From the NCBI RefSeq assembly GCF_001905345.1, contig NZ_LFBV01000003.1, positions 674,985-738,984 on the forward strand: DNA of 64,000 bases, written 5' to 3'. The stretch is from Streptomyces uncialis. Lineage in GTDB: Bacteria > Actinomycetota > Actinomycetes > Streptomycetales > Streptomycetaceae. The notes below the pieces were generated by a model that worked only from the letters and a program-made list of their open reading frames with translations, was not told where the DNA came from and searched no databases. Made by a program: the position numbers and the translations under genes. Shown piece by piece: positions 7,989 to 16,989 of this stretch (the first letter of the stretch is position 1; each line of letters opens with the position of its first letter).

Positions 7989-9433
7989 GACGTCTCCTGC
8001 TCTGATTGGCTAAGCGCGAAGTGGTGGACCTTGAGCTGGGTGTACTCGTTGAGGCCCCAGCGGCCGTACTCGACGCCGATCCCCGAGTGCCGGTGACCGC
8101 CGAAGGGCACGTCGTGGCGCAGCGCGCCGTGGGTGTTGACCCACACGGTTCCGCTGTGGGCCCGGGAGGCCAGGGCCTTCGCCTCGGTCTCGTCGCCCCA
8201 CAGGGAGAACCCCAGTCCGTAGGGGGAGGCGTTGGCGCGGTGGAGTGCCTCGTCCAGGTCGTCGTAGGGGAGGACCGGGACGACCGGGCCGAACTGCTCC
8301 TCCTCCTCCAGGCGGGTGCCGGGCGGGAGGCCGGTGACGACGGTGGGCGGGTAGAACCATCCCGGCCGGTCGGGGACCCGGCCGCCGGCGAGGACCCGGC
8401 CGCCGGAGCGCACCGCGTCGTCGACGAGCGCGGCCACCCGGTCGCGCTCGTCACGGCTGACGAGCGGACCGTACTCGGTGGCCGGGTCGAGTCCGTCGCC
8501 GAGCACCGCGGAGCGGGCGAGTCCGGCCATGGCCTCGGCGAGCGCGAGATGCGTGTCCCGGGGGGCGTAGACGCGTTTGACGGCGGCGCAGTACTGGCCG
8601 GTGTTCGCCATGGACCGCTGGAACAGTTCCCGGGCGGTGGCGACGGGGTCGGCCCCCGGCAGCACCACGGCCGGGTCGTTGCCGCCGAGTTCGAGCACGA
8701 TCCGTTTGAGGTCGGTCGCCGCCTGCCGGGCGATGGCGCGGCCGGTGCCGACCGAACCGGTGAAGGACACCAGCCGCACGGTGTCGTGGACGGTGAGCCG
8801 GGCCCCGAGTTCCGCCGCGCCGTTGACGACCTGGAGGACACCGGGCGGCAGCACCCCGGCCAGCACCTCCCCCATCCGCAGACTGGACAGCGGGGTGACG
8901 GGCGACGGTTTGAGGACCACGGTGTTCCCGGCCAGCAGGGCGGGCGCGATCTTGCACACGGCCAGCAGGATCGGGAAGTTGGAGGGCGCGATCGCGGCGA
9001 CGACACCGTGCGGCACCCGTTCCAGGGTGACGTGGGCGGCCCGGTCGTCGACCAGGTTCCTGGAGGTCAGTTCCAGTCGCGCGGTCTGCGCGAACCAGTC
9101 GGCGGCGAGCTCGACCTCGGCACGGGCGTGCCGCAGGGGTTTGCCCTGCTCCCTGGTGAGGAGATCGGCGACGGGTTCCACGGCGGCCCGCAACGCGCGA
9201 TGACAGGCGAGCAGCCGTTCCTTGCGCAGTTCCGCGGGCGCCGCCGCCCAGCCGGGAAAGGCGCGGTCCGCGTCGGCCAGGACGATGTCGAGTTCCCCGG
9301 CCGTGCAGACCGGGGCGTGCGCGAAGACCTCGCCGAGCGCGGGGTTCTCCACGGGCGCCGTACCCGGGGGCGGGGGACCGCCCGGCGCCGGGGCCACGGT
9401 GGTCGCGGACGGTCCGGCCGCGTGGGCGCACAT
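7985..9433 (-). CDS. NAD(P)-dependent aldehyde dehydrogenase, first gene of the operon
   Basis: 482-residue aldehyde dehydrogenase oxidising an aldehyde to a carboxylate. Catalytic residues are visible: the nucleophile in MANTGQYCAAVKRVYAP and the general base in VLELGGNDPAVVLPG. The cofactor-binding APSNFPILLAVCKIAPALLAG and FTGSVGTGRAIA are also present. The ATG at 9433 (MCAHAAGPS...) is chosen; an in-frame extension of ~90 residues upstream is Arg/Pro-rich with no family match. The first ~35 residues are Pro/Ala-rich, so the true start could be slightly later. It heads a ten-gene run on the minus strand reaching the window edge, and its promoter must lie in the gene-free stretch upstream. 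Confidence 0.9.
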   Translation of the reverse strand: MCAHAAGPSATTVAPAPGGPPPPGTAPVENPALGEVFAHAPVCTAGELDIVLADADRAFPGWAAAPAELRKERLLACHRALRAAVEPVADLLTREQGKPLRHARAEVELAADWFAQTARLELTSRNLVDDRAAHVTLERVPHGVVAAIAPSNFPILLAVCKIAPALLAGNTVVLKPSPVTPLSSLRMGEVLAGVLPPGVLQVVNGAAELGARLTVHDTVRLVSFTGSVGTGRAIARQAATDLKRIVLELGGNDPAVVLPGADPVATARELFQRSMANTGQYCAAVKRVYAPRDTHLALAEAMAGLARSAVLGDGLDPATEYGPLVSRDERDRVAALVDDAVRSGGRVLAGGRVPDRPGWFYPPTVVTGLPPGTRLEEEEQFGPVVPVLPYDDLDEALHRANASPYGLGFSLWGDETEAKALASRAHSGTVWVNTHGALRHDVPFGGHRHSGIGVEYGRWGLNEYTQLKVHHFALSQSEQETS

Positions 9434-11061
9434 CAGCCGTTCTCCGTCCGTGCGAGCGGGCCGGCGGTACCGGGCCCGGGATACGGGGGGTTGTCTGGTG
9501 GGGTCGAGGGGGACATCTGCTCCCGCCTGATCGGGGTGACATAGAGCGACGTAGGACGACATGGGCAGCGTGAAACGGCGTGGTGCGGCGAAGCGGGCAC
9601 TGCGGGGGTACGGGCCGCCGGCACACCGGCCACGCCGACCCGTCGAGGACGGGATCCGGGGCGGTGCGCCGGGAACGCGGCACGGGGCCGACCCGGGGAA
9701 CACCTCGACCGGTGGAACGACTTCGGGCGTGCGGCCGGACTTCGCAGCGGGAACAGGAGTGGAACGATTCCGGTGGGTACCGTCCGGCGTCGCGCTGCCG
9801 GATCACCCTCCCGGGACCGTCACCCCTGTGCCGTTGCGCCCGCCCGGTCCGGCGGCCCGTCGAACAGTCTGACCGCTGGGCGGGACGACGGGCACCCCCA
9901 CTTCCGACCATGGCCATCCGGCTACACCGACAGCGCGACCAAGCGTGTCTGCTGCTCGCGGCCACGGCCGGGCATCCTCACTCACGAGGGCGCGTCCACG
10001 GAGACACGGGCCGTGGGCGCGCCCCACCCATGCCGTGACGTGGGCGGGTTGACGGGTGCGGTGGACGGAGCGCTGGACAGCGGATCCTGGTTCGGTGAGC
10101 CGGTATGCCGTCGGGCCGTCGGGCCGGAACCGGTACGCGCCCGGTCGTAGCCGTGCCGCACCGTCCGCCGTACGGCCCTCTCGTCACGGGACCCGCCCGC
10201 GCCCGGCGTCACCGTAGGCGCGGCACGTAGGCGCGGCACGTAGGCGTGGCCCCTTGGATGACGTCCGCTCCTGGAACACCGGTGTGCCGCAAGGCGGTTG
10301 CGGCGGCGCGATCAGCCCGTGAGGGATCTCAGGAGAGGCTCAGGCACCCGGACCGGCCGCGCCGGCCGGGGCTCGCCGCGCTCGCGGCCCGCCGCACGGG
10401 ACGGCCTCGCGTACGGCGTCACCCGTGCCGCCCGAGCCACTTGGCGGCTCCCCTGCCGGACATGCCACCCGGACACCACCCCCGCCGGCCCCCGCTCATG
10501 GGGACCCCGCACACGCTTGCGCACGGCCCGACGGGCCATCTTCGTCGTGATGAGCGGTAGTTCCGGCCAGCCGCTGCGAAACGCCACGCACCTCAGGGGA
10601 GTTCGGTGCTCGGAGGCTGCTGGAGATGGTGACGGTGTGCGGGCCCGGGTGCTCCGTGCGGGCACCGCTTCCAACGTAGCGATCGGGCGCCCGGCCGTCA
10701 CCGGCTCGTACGGGCCTGCCCCTCCGGCTACACCGACCGTGCGCCCGGCAGGCGCTTGCCCGCCGGCCCGGCGGGGACGAGCATGGACGTGCGAGGACTT
10801 CCCGGGCTTCCCGAACCGCTTCGACGCGCCGCGGCGGCAGACCGCTTCGACGGACCGACCGCTTCGATGTGCTGTGGCGACGGGCTCCGGGCCGGGTGTT
10901 CCCGCGACGGGAGCCGTGCGGCACGGGAGTTGACCGCGCGGCGGGTGCATCATGCGGGCGGTGCGGGAGGAGTTCCGCTGCCACCCGGGACGTCCGCCCA
11001 GGTTCGGGGTACCGGGCGTCGCGGGCGGGCTTCCGGGCCGGGTGTCGCGGGCCGGGCGGCG
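9434..11061. other. Gene-free stretch upstream of the ten-gene operon
   Basis: About 1.6 kb with no gene I can support. Open frames exist on both strands, but their translations are Arg/Pro/Gly-rich and unlike any family, as expected for chance frames in GC-rich DNA. It must contain the promoter of the operon starting at 9433 (minus strand), but no convincing -35/-10 pair stands out. A short triple repeat lies at 10213-10250. Confidence 0.6.
10213..10250. repeat. Three tandem copies of a 13-bp unit
   Basis: The unit CGTAGGCGCGGCA occurs at 10213-10225 and 10226-10238 exactly, then at 10239-10250 with one change and one base short. Non-coding; probably replication slippage. Confidence 0.85.
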
Positions 11062-11083
11062 GCGGGCGTGTCGGCACGCCCGC
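11062..11083 (-). terminator. Hairpin after the LuxR regulator gene
   Basis: A perfect 9-bp inverted repeat, GCGGGCGTG / CACGCCCGC, with a TCGG loop, lies 11 bp beyond the stop of the regulator at 11095. No U-tract, as is common for actinomycete terminators. Confidence 0.6.
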
Positions 11084-11094
11084 GCCGGGCGGCC

Positions 11095-11769
11095 TCAGTA
11101 GCTGATGAGACCTGTCTGGAGCGCGGTGACCACGGCGGCCGTCCGGTTGGGGGCGCCGAGCTTGAGGAGCAGACTGGCCACGATCCGCTTGACGCCGTGG
11201 CTGGAGATGCCCAGACGACGGGCTATCTGCTTGTTGCTGAGACCTTGGGCGAGCAAGCGCACCACTTCGTCCTCGCGGCCGGTGAGGCTCACCTCACGCC
11301 GCCAGCGTGACGGTCCGGGCTCAGCGACGCGCTGGAGGAGCGCCCTGGTGAAGGAGGTGGGCATGGGCACCTCGCCGGCCATCGTGCGCTGGAGGGCGTC
11401 CTCGACGGCGGAGGCGGTCAGTTCGCCCTCGACCAGGAAGCCGTCCGGGACGGACGGACCGGACAGCAGGTCCTCGCGCACCTGGGCGTCGCTCAGCAGC
11501 AGCAGTACTTTCGGGCGCCGGCGCCGGCAGTCGACGGGCACCCCCCTGCCGGGGCCGTAGTCGGCCTCGTGCAGGAAGAGGATGTCGACAGGGGTCGTGT
11601 CTAACGTGCTCTCCACCTCGCTCCAGTCACCGCAGTTCCTGACCTCTCTGACGATGGGGGTCGTCGACAACACGGCTCGCAGGCCGAGTCGCAGCACACC
11701 ATCACGGACGAAGGTGGTCACGACGAGCTGCCCTCCCGGGGCGGGGGTGTCGCACAGCACCTGACTCAC
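11095..11769 (-). CDS. LuxR-family regulator with atypical receiver domain
   Basis: 224-residue DNA-binding regulator. The C-terminal LuxR helix-turn-helix is clear: LTGREDEVVRLLAQGLSNKQ, IARRLGISSHGVKRIVASLL. The N-terminal half has the size and strand pattern of a response-regulator receiver but lacks its key residues. The acidic pair is missing, the phospho-acceptor position reads LFLHEAD with His in place of Asp, and the switch lysine position is Glu (GFLVEGE). It is therefore probably not phosphorylated and may sense a ligand or protein instead. The GTG start at 11769 is set by a strong GGAGGAG site 6 nt upstream. A perfect palindrome lies 25 bp upstream, and an ABC exporter gene is divergent, so exporter control or autoregulation is likely. 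Confidence 0.88.
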   Translation of the reverse strand: MSQVLCDTPAPGGQLVVTTFVRDGVLRLGLRAVLSTTPIVREVRNCGDWSEVESTLDTTPVDILFLHEADYGPGRGVPVDCRRRRPKVLLLLSDAQVREDLLSGPSVPDGFLVEGELTASAVEDALQRTMAGEVPMPTSFTRALLQRVAEPGPSRWRREVSLTGREDEVVRLLAQGLSNKQIARRLGISSHGVKRIVASLLLKLGAPNRTAAVVTALQTGLISY

Positions 11770-11793
11770 CCGTACTCCTCCTCACTGGTACTA

Positions 11794-11812
11794 CATATGT
11801 CAAAGACATATG
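11794..11812. promoter_or_regulatory. Perfect palindrome upstream of the LuxR regulator
   Basis: CATATGTC-AAA-GACATATG: two perfect 8-bp arms with a 3-bp spacer, AT-rich in otherwise GC-rich DNA, ending 25 bp upstream of the regulator's GTG. The size and symmetry fit a dimeric helix-turn-helix protein. Its position near the expected core promoter suggests an operator. Confidence 0.65.
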
Positions 11813-12555
11813 CCGTTCTCGCGGGGCCGCACTGCCGCCGGACCGGGTGGCGTTTCAGGCGTGTCCGCCGTCCCCGTTCACCTTGTTGCCGAACATGCGC
11901 ATTGGCCACACCTGTTCAACGGCAAGCTCTCACCGTACCCAGGCAGATCGTTTCGCTCAACCACACAAAGGTGGCACGACGACTTACGTATGACGCCCGC
12001 AACAATGGGGCACTTCGAACACCTCCGCGATATTGGTTGAATATTCACCCAGCGCCACACTCCGGCCCCGTCCGGACAGGCTTTCGTTTCCCTTGAAAAA
12101 CAAGTACTTTCCTTGCCGCGGCACCCCGGCGATGTATTTCGTCGCCGCCCGATCCCCCGACCACACGCACCCGAGTACCTACCCACGAGGTGATCCGCAC
12201 ACCCCTGACCGGGTCCGTCACCCTTGGCGACCCTCGACGGCCGAGGGCCGGACACATCGTTTCGCCACGCGTCGCCGCGTGTGAATTCCCGCCGAATCCG
12301 CGGACCGACGCGCCTGTGCGACCGGTCGGCGAGCGGTTTACCCATGTCTCCGCGGCGGCCCCCGCAGCCGCCTCACCGCACCCCGGCACGCGGCGGGCGG
12401 GGCCTTTTCGGGCCACCGGAAATTCGTGCGGACACCGGAACCAGAAATCGATGGACCATGACCAAAAAACATGTTCCGTACGGCATCAATATTGTGGACA
12501 CGAATCCGGCCGAGGAGCGGCCCCCGTCCGCCGCGGCGGCAGCGAAGGAGTGCCG
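11813..12555. other. Intergenic region between divergent LuxR regulator and ABC exporter
   Basis: About 740 bp with no supported gene, noticeably less GC-rich than its surroundings from about 11900 to 12150. It contains a small CTTG-AAAAA-CAAG hairpin near 12092 and two TTTCCTTG-like direct repeats around it. The exporter's ribosome-binding site (GAAGGAG) lies at 12544-12550. The promoters of both divergent transcripts must be here. Confidence 0.5.
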
Positions 12556-14439
12556 ATGAGCACCGGGACAGCCATGAGCGCCGGTACATCCGCGGACGGC
12601 GAGGACCCGGCCGGGCCCGCGGGCCCGGCCCCCGGCCGCGGCGAACGGGAGGGTGTCGGCCGGGAAGGTGTCGGCCGGTGGCTGCTGGGACAGACGCGGC
12701 CCTTCCGGCTCGTCATCGCCGTCCATCTCGCGGGCAGCCTGATGTGGCAGGTGCTGTCCGCCGCGATCCCGCTCACCGTCGGTCTCGGCTTCGACGCGGT
12801 CCTCGGCGGCGAGCGCCCCGACCTCGGCACCTTCCACCTCGTGGTCGCCGTCCTGCTGGCGCTCGTCGTGGTCCGGGGGGTGAGCGGCGTCGTCGCCACG
12901 TACTCCCTGGAGTCGTTCGCGAGCGGCCTGGAACGCGAGGCCCGTCGGCAGGTGTTCGCGGGTCTGCTGCGCAAGAGCCAGGGCTGGTTCGACCGGCGGC
13001 GCGTCGGTGATCTGTCCGCGCGCGCCACGGGGGACGCCGAGTCGCTGAACCTGATGGTCTCCCCCGGCTTCGACATGGCCGTCGACCTCACCCTCAACAT
13101 CCTGATGCCGGTCGCCTTCATCGCGCTGATCGATCCCCGGCTGCTGCTCTCCCCCGTGCTCTTCGTGGTGCTGTTCGCGGTGGCCCTGTTCGAGCACGGG
13201 CGACGGCTGGAACCCGTCTCCGATCTCACCCGGGAGCGCTTCGGCTCGATGACGGCCCAGGTCACCGAGAGCGTCGCCGGGATCGAGGTGGTCGAGTCGG
13301 CCGGGGGCGTGGAGCAGGAGCGGGCCCGGTTCGCCGCCCGCGCCCGGGAGTACCGGGACGCCGCCGTGCGCCAGGCGCGCGCCCAGGCGCTCTCCCTGCC
13401 ACCGCTGTTGCTCACCCTCGCCACGGCGGGTGCCCTGGTGCACTCGGTGGCGCTGCTGCGGGCGGGTGCTCTCACCATCGGTGAACTCGTCGCCGTACTC
13501 GGCCTGATGGGCACGCTGCGCGCGCCCACCCAGCTCGCGTCGTTCAGCATGGGGCTCATCCACCTGGGCGCGGCGGGCGCCCGGCGCATCATGGAGGTCG
13601 TGGCCGACCCGGACGACGAGGACGAGCGCGGCGGCACGCACCGCGCGGCCGTCGCCGGTGAGATCGTGATGGAGAACGTCAGCTTCGGGTACGACCCCGG
13701 CGTCCCCGTACTGCGGGACGTCTCCTTCCGGGTGGCCCCCGGGTCCACCGTGGCGGTCGTCGGGCCCACCGGCAGCGGCAAGTCCACCGTGCTGCGTCTG
13801 CTGAACCGCACCTACGTCCCCGACCGGGGACGGGTCCTGGTGGACGGGGTCGCCACCACCGAGTGGGACACCGGATCGCTCAGGTCCCAGATCGCGGTGG
13901 TCGAGCAGGACGTGGTCCTCTTCTCCCGGACCATCGCCGAGAACCTGAGCGCCGGGGCGGACACCGGCGCGGACCGCTCCCGGCTGGAGTCGGCGGCCCG
14001 TACCGCGCAGGCGCACGACTTCATCATGGCGAGCGAGCACGGCTACGACACGGTGGTCGGTGAACGCGGCGCCACCCTGTCCGGCGGGCAGCGCCAACGG
14101 CTCGCCATCGCCCGTGCGCTGGTCGCCGACCCCCGGGTGCTCGCCGTGGACGACGCGACCAGCGCCGTCGACAGCGTCACCGAGCACGAACTCCAGCTCG
14201 CGATGCGGCAGGCCGCGGCGGGACGCACCACGTTCCTGATCACGCCGCGGCTGTCCCGTGTCCGGGCGGCCGACCACATCCTCGTCATGGACCGGGGGCG
14301 GATCGTCGGCCAGGGCGGCCATGAACAGCTGCTGGACGGCTGCCCGTTGTACCGCCGGATCTTCGCGCCCTATCCGGGCGAACCGGGGCGGGCGGCCGTC
14401 CCGCGCCGCCCGTCCGTGCGGAAGGGGACCCACCTATGA
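12556..14439 (+). CDS. ABC exporter half-transporter with degenerate ATPase site (subunit 1)
   Basis: 627-residue half-transporter: an N-terminal six-helix exporter domain (about residues 45-340) and a C-terminal ATPase. Walker A is GPTGSGKSTVLRLL and the signature is LSGGQRQRLAIARAL. Walker B ends AVDDATSAVDS, so the catalytic Glu is Asp, and the H-loop region reads LITPRLSRVR, so the switch His is lost. These changes mark the non-hydrolysing half of a heterodimeric exporter. The start is the ATG at 12556 behind GAAGGAG; upstream in-frame sequence is not exporter-like. It overlaps subunit 2 by ATGA. The cargo is unknown; it could be the product of the operon at 1-9433 or a drug. Confidence 0.92.
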   Translation: MSTGTAMSAGTSADGEDPAGPAGPAPGRGEREGVGREGVGRWLLGQTRPFRLVIAVHLAGSLMWQVLSAAIPLTVGLGFDAVLGGERPDLGTFHLVVAVLLALVVVRGVSGVVATYSLESFASGLEREARRQVFAGLLRKSQGWFDRRRVGDLSARATGDAESLNLMVSPGFDMAVDLTLNILMPVAFIALIDPRLLLSPVLFVVLFAVALFEHGRRLEPVSDLTRERFGSMTAQVTESVAGIEVVESAGGVEQERARFAARAREYRDAAVRQARAQALSLPPLLLTLATAGALVHSVALLRAGALTIGELVAVLGLMGTLRAPTQLASFSMGLIHLGAAGARRIMEVVADPDDEDERGGTHRAAVAGEIVMENVSFGYDPGVPVLRDVSFRVAPGSTVAVVGPTGSGKSTVLRLLNRTYVPDRGRVLVDGVATTEWDTGSLRSQIAVVEQDVVLFSRTIAENLSAGADTGADRSRLESAARTAQAHDFIMASEHGYDTVVGERGATLSGGQRQRLAIARALVADPRVLAVDDATSAVDSVTEHELQLAMRQAAAGRTTFLITPRLSRVRAADHILVMDRGRIVGQGGHEQLLDGCPLYRRIFAPYPGEPGRAAVPRRPSVRKGTHL

Positions 14440-16361
14440 CGCATCCGCTGGACGGCACACAGCCGGAGGAGCGCGAACGCCGGTACGGCGACCGGGAGCT
14501 GGTCCGGCGGATCACCCCCTACTTCCACGGTCGGGGCGCGGCGGTGGCGTTCGTGACGTGCGCCGTGGTCGTCTCCGCGGTCGCGGGCAGTGCCGTACCG
14601 GTGCTGCTGGCCCGTACCGTGGACTCCGCCCTCGACGGCGGCGAGCGGCCGGTGACCGCGCTGGTGGCGGCGATCCTCGCGGCGGGGAGCGTGGCGTGGC
14701 TGTGCGCGTATCTCCAGGAGCGCCGGACCGCGACGCTGGTCGGGGATGTGGTGCTGGCCCTGCGGGAGCGGGTGTTCGGGACGGTGATGCGGCAGGACAT
14801 GGCGTTCCACGACGCGCATCCCACCGGGGTGGTGGTCAGCCGGGTCACCCATGACACCCAGGCGTTCGCGACACTCACCGCCCTGGTGCTGGCCCTGCTG
14901 GGCCAGGTCCTGATGATCGTGCTGGTGATGGCGGTCCTCTTCGTCATCAACGTTCCGCTGGCGCTGCTGACCGCGCTGGTGGCCGGGATGATCGTGCTGG
15001 TGAGCCTCGGCTTCCGGCGGGCGGCTCGGGAAGCGTCGCGGCGGCAGCAGCGGACCCTGGCCGAGGTGAACGGCTTTGTGCAGGAGACCTTGCGGGGCGT
15101 CGCCGTGACGCGCAACCACCAGCGGCAGGGATCGGCCGAGGCGGGGCTGCGGGAGGTCGACCGGCGCTGGTACCTGGCGAGCGTCCGGCTGAACCGGTTG
15201 TTCAGCGGGATCTTCCCGCTGCTCCTCTCGCTGACCGGGCTCGGTACCGTCGCCGTGGTCCTGGTGGGCGGCCGGGCCGTCGCGGCGGGTGGGATGTCGG
15301 CCGGTGAGTGGGTGCTGTTCCTGGAGGCCCTGGCGCTGTTCTGGTCGCCGCTCACCAGCATCGCGGCCTTCTGGAACCAGCTCCAGCAGGGCCTCGCTGC
15401 GGGCGAGCGGGTGTTCGCGCTGATCGACCGGGAACCGGCGGTCCGCCGGCACGGCCGGGTCCCGGTGACCCGGTTGCGGGGCGCGTTCGAACTGCGCGAT
15501 GTGCGTTTCGCCTACGCCGACGGGCACCCGGTGCTCAAGGGGGTCGATCTCACGATCCCGGCGGGCCGGACGGTCGCGCTGGTCGGTCACACCGGCGCCG
15601 GGAAGTCCAGTCTGGTGCGGCTGATCACCCGCGCCTACGAGTTCCAGGGCGGTGAACTCCTCGTCGACGGGCAGGATGTACGGACCCTGGACCTGGCGGG
15701 ATACCGGCGCAATCTGGGGGTGGTCACCCAGACACCGTTCCTGTTCTCCGGCACCGTGGCGGAGAACATCGGGCGGGGCCGGCCCGGCGCCGGGCCGCGC
15801 GAGATCGAGGCCGCCGCCCGCGCGGTGGCGGGCGGCGACTGGGTCGACCGGTTGCCCCAGGGGCTGGACACCCGTACCGACGAGGGCGGGGGCAACCTCT
15901 CGACGGGACAGCGGCAGCTCGTCGCACTGGCCCGGGTCTTCCTCCAGGACGCCCCCGTCCTCGTCCTGGACGAGGCGACGGCCAGTCTCGACCCGCTGAC
16001 CGAGGCACAGATCCAGGAGGGACTCGACGTCCTCACGGCGGACCGCACCGCCCTCGTCGTCGCCCACCGGCTGCCGACGGTCCGCAAGGCCGATCTGATC
16101 GCCGTCGTCGACGGGGGCCGGATCACCGAGCAGGGCACCCATACGGAGCTGCTCGCCCGGAACGGCTCGTACAGCCTGCTGTACGACCGGTACTTCCGTC
16201 ATCAGCGGCCCGACACCGACCCCGCCGACCTCCCGGCTCCCTTGCGGCCGGTGCCGGTGGGACCTCCGCCACGGGGACGGCGGGCGACGGCGGCCGACGG
16301 CACGGGGCCGACGGACGCGGCGCGCGGGGAGGAGGGGGCCGTGGACGCCCGCCAGGGCTGA
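14436..16361 (+). CDS. ABC exporter half-transporter (subunit 2, active ATPase)
   Basis: 641-residue half-transporter pairing with subunit 1. Six membrane helices fill about residues 35-320. The ATPase domain has GHTGAGKSSLVRLI (Walker A), VLVLDEATASLDPLTE (Walker B with catalytic Glu) and LVVAHRLPTVRKAD (H-loop His intact). The signature is LSTGQRQ rather than LSGGQ. In heterodimers the altered signature of one half faces the degenerate Walker site of the other, so one composite site is dead and one works. The last ~45 residues are Pro/Ala-rich and probably disordered. Translationally coupled to subunit 1 by ATGA. Confidence 0.93.
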   Translation: MTHPLDGTQPEERERRYGDRELVRRITPYFHGRGAAVAFVTCAVVVSAVAGSAVPVLLARTVDSALDGGERPVTALVAAILAAGSVAWLCAYLQERRTATLVGDVVLALRERVFGTVMRQDMAFHDAHPTGVVVSRVTHDTQAFATLTALVLALLGQVLMIVLVMAVLFVINVPLALLTALVAGMIVLVSLGFRRAAREASRRQQRTLAEVNGFVQETLRGVAVTRNHQRQGSAEAGLREVDRRWYLASVRLNRLFSGIFPLLLSLTGLGTVAVVLVGGRAVAAGGMSAGEWVLFLEALALFWSPLTSIAAFWNQLQQGLAAGERVFALIDREPAVRRHGRVPVTRLRGAFELRDVRFAYADGHPVLKGVDLTIPAGRTVALVGHTGAGKSSLVRLITRAYEFQGGELLVDGQDVRTLDLAGYRRNLGVVTQTPFLFSGTVAENIGRGRPGAGPREIEAAARAVAGGDWVDRLPQGLDTRTDEGGGNLSTGQRQLVALARVFLQDAPVLVLDEATASLDPLTEAQIQEGLDVLTADRTALVVAHRLPTVRKADLIAVVDGGRITEQGTHTELLARNGSYSLLYDRYFRHQRPDTDPADLPAPLRPVPVGPPPRGRRATAADGTGPTDAARGEEGAVDARQG

Positions 16362-16367
16362 GCTCCC

Positions 16368-16477
16368 GGCCGGGTCCGTCCCGCCCGGCCGAGTCCGTCC
16401 CGCCCGGCCTGGTCCGTCCTGCCCGGCGGTGTGCGCGGTCCGGCGGTGTGCGACGCGGTCCGGCGGTGTGCGCGGGG
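16368..16477. repeat. Two adjacent short tandem-repeat arrays after the ABC exporter
   Basis: Array 1: three 19-bp copies (GGCCGGGTCCGTCCCGCCC and variants) at 16368-16386, 16387-16405 and 16406-16424. Array 2 follows at once: three copies of a GGCGGTGTGCG... unit at 16425-16441, 16442-16461 and 16462-16477. They fill the gap between the exporter stop and the convergent VOC gene. Confidence 0.85.
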
Positions 16478-16503
16478 CCGGGCGGCGCGCGCGGCCCGGC
16501 GGG

Positions 16504-16944
16504 TCAGCCCTGCGGGAGGTGGCCTTCGGTGTACTGGCCGACGTACTCGCCTTCCGCCGGGACGACCGTGATCACGTCGATCAGCACCCCGTCGGGCGCG
16601 GCGACGATGAAGTGCCGCTGGCCGAACTCCTCCGTGCGCGGCGCCAGGAGCTCGGTCAGTCCCGCCCCGCCCACCAGACGCCGGTGCTCGGCGTCCACGT
16701 CGGCCACCTCGAAGTTGAGCAGGAGGCCGCCCCGGACCGGGGTGCGGTACCCCTCGGGGACGGTCGGGTGGTCGGGGTCGAGCAGGGCGAGTTCGTAGTG
16801 CGGGGCGTCGGGGCGGTGCAGGCTCACGTACCAGTCGGCCTCGAACGTCACCGCGAAGCCCAGATGGCGGGTGTAGAAGTCGCGGGAGGCGGCCACGTCA
16901 CGGGTGCAGATGACGGGGTAGAAGCCGCCGAGCGTGTTCTTCAT
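16504..16944 (-). CDS. VOC (glyoxalase/bleomycin-resistance) superfamily protein
   Basis: 146-residue single vicinal-oxygen-chelate protein. It begins GGFYPVICTRDVAASRDFYT, the usual first babab module, and ends RHFIVAAPDGVLIDVIT with the C-terminal metal-ligand region. Such proteins either isomerise or cleave small substrates with a divalent metal, or bind and sequester drugs. It is transcribed divergently from a TetR regulator, with two operator-like palindromes between them, so it is very likely the regulator's target. That arrangement favours a detoxification or small-molecule-responsive role. The substrate cannot be read from the sequence. Confidence 0.88.
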   Translation of the reverse strand: MKNTLGGFYPVICTRDVAASRDFYTRHLGFAVTFEADWYVSLHRPDAPHYELALLDPDHPTVPEGYRTPVRGGLLLNFEVADVDAEHRRLVGGAGLTELLAPRTEEFGQRHFIVAAPDGVLIDVITVVPAEGEYVGQYTEGHLPQG

Positions 16945-16989
16945 GACTCAAGTCCCTTCGTCGTGGGTGCGCGTGGCGTGCCGCACCAT

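Noticed and set aside
1..9433. Region A as sugar genes for the tryptophan-dimer cluster
   Set aside because: It is more than 30 kb away, with unrelated loci between, and the dimer cluster carries no glycosyltransferase of the RebG type. Indolotryptolines are not glycosylated.
10298..10953. Possible ~210-residue genes on both strands in the 9.4-11.1 kb gap
   Set aside because: Two mutually antisense frames of equal length with compositionally biased translations; neither resembles a protein family.
12373..14433. Minus-strand open frame opposite ABC exporter subunit 1
   Set aside because: Antisense shadow of a well-conserved ABC gene.
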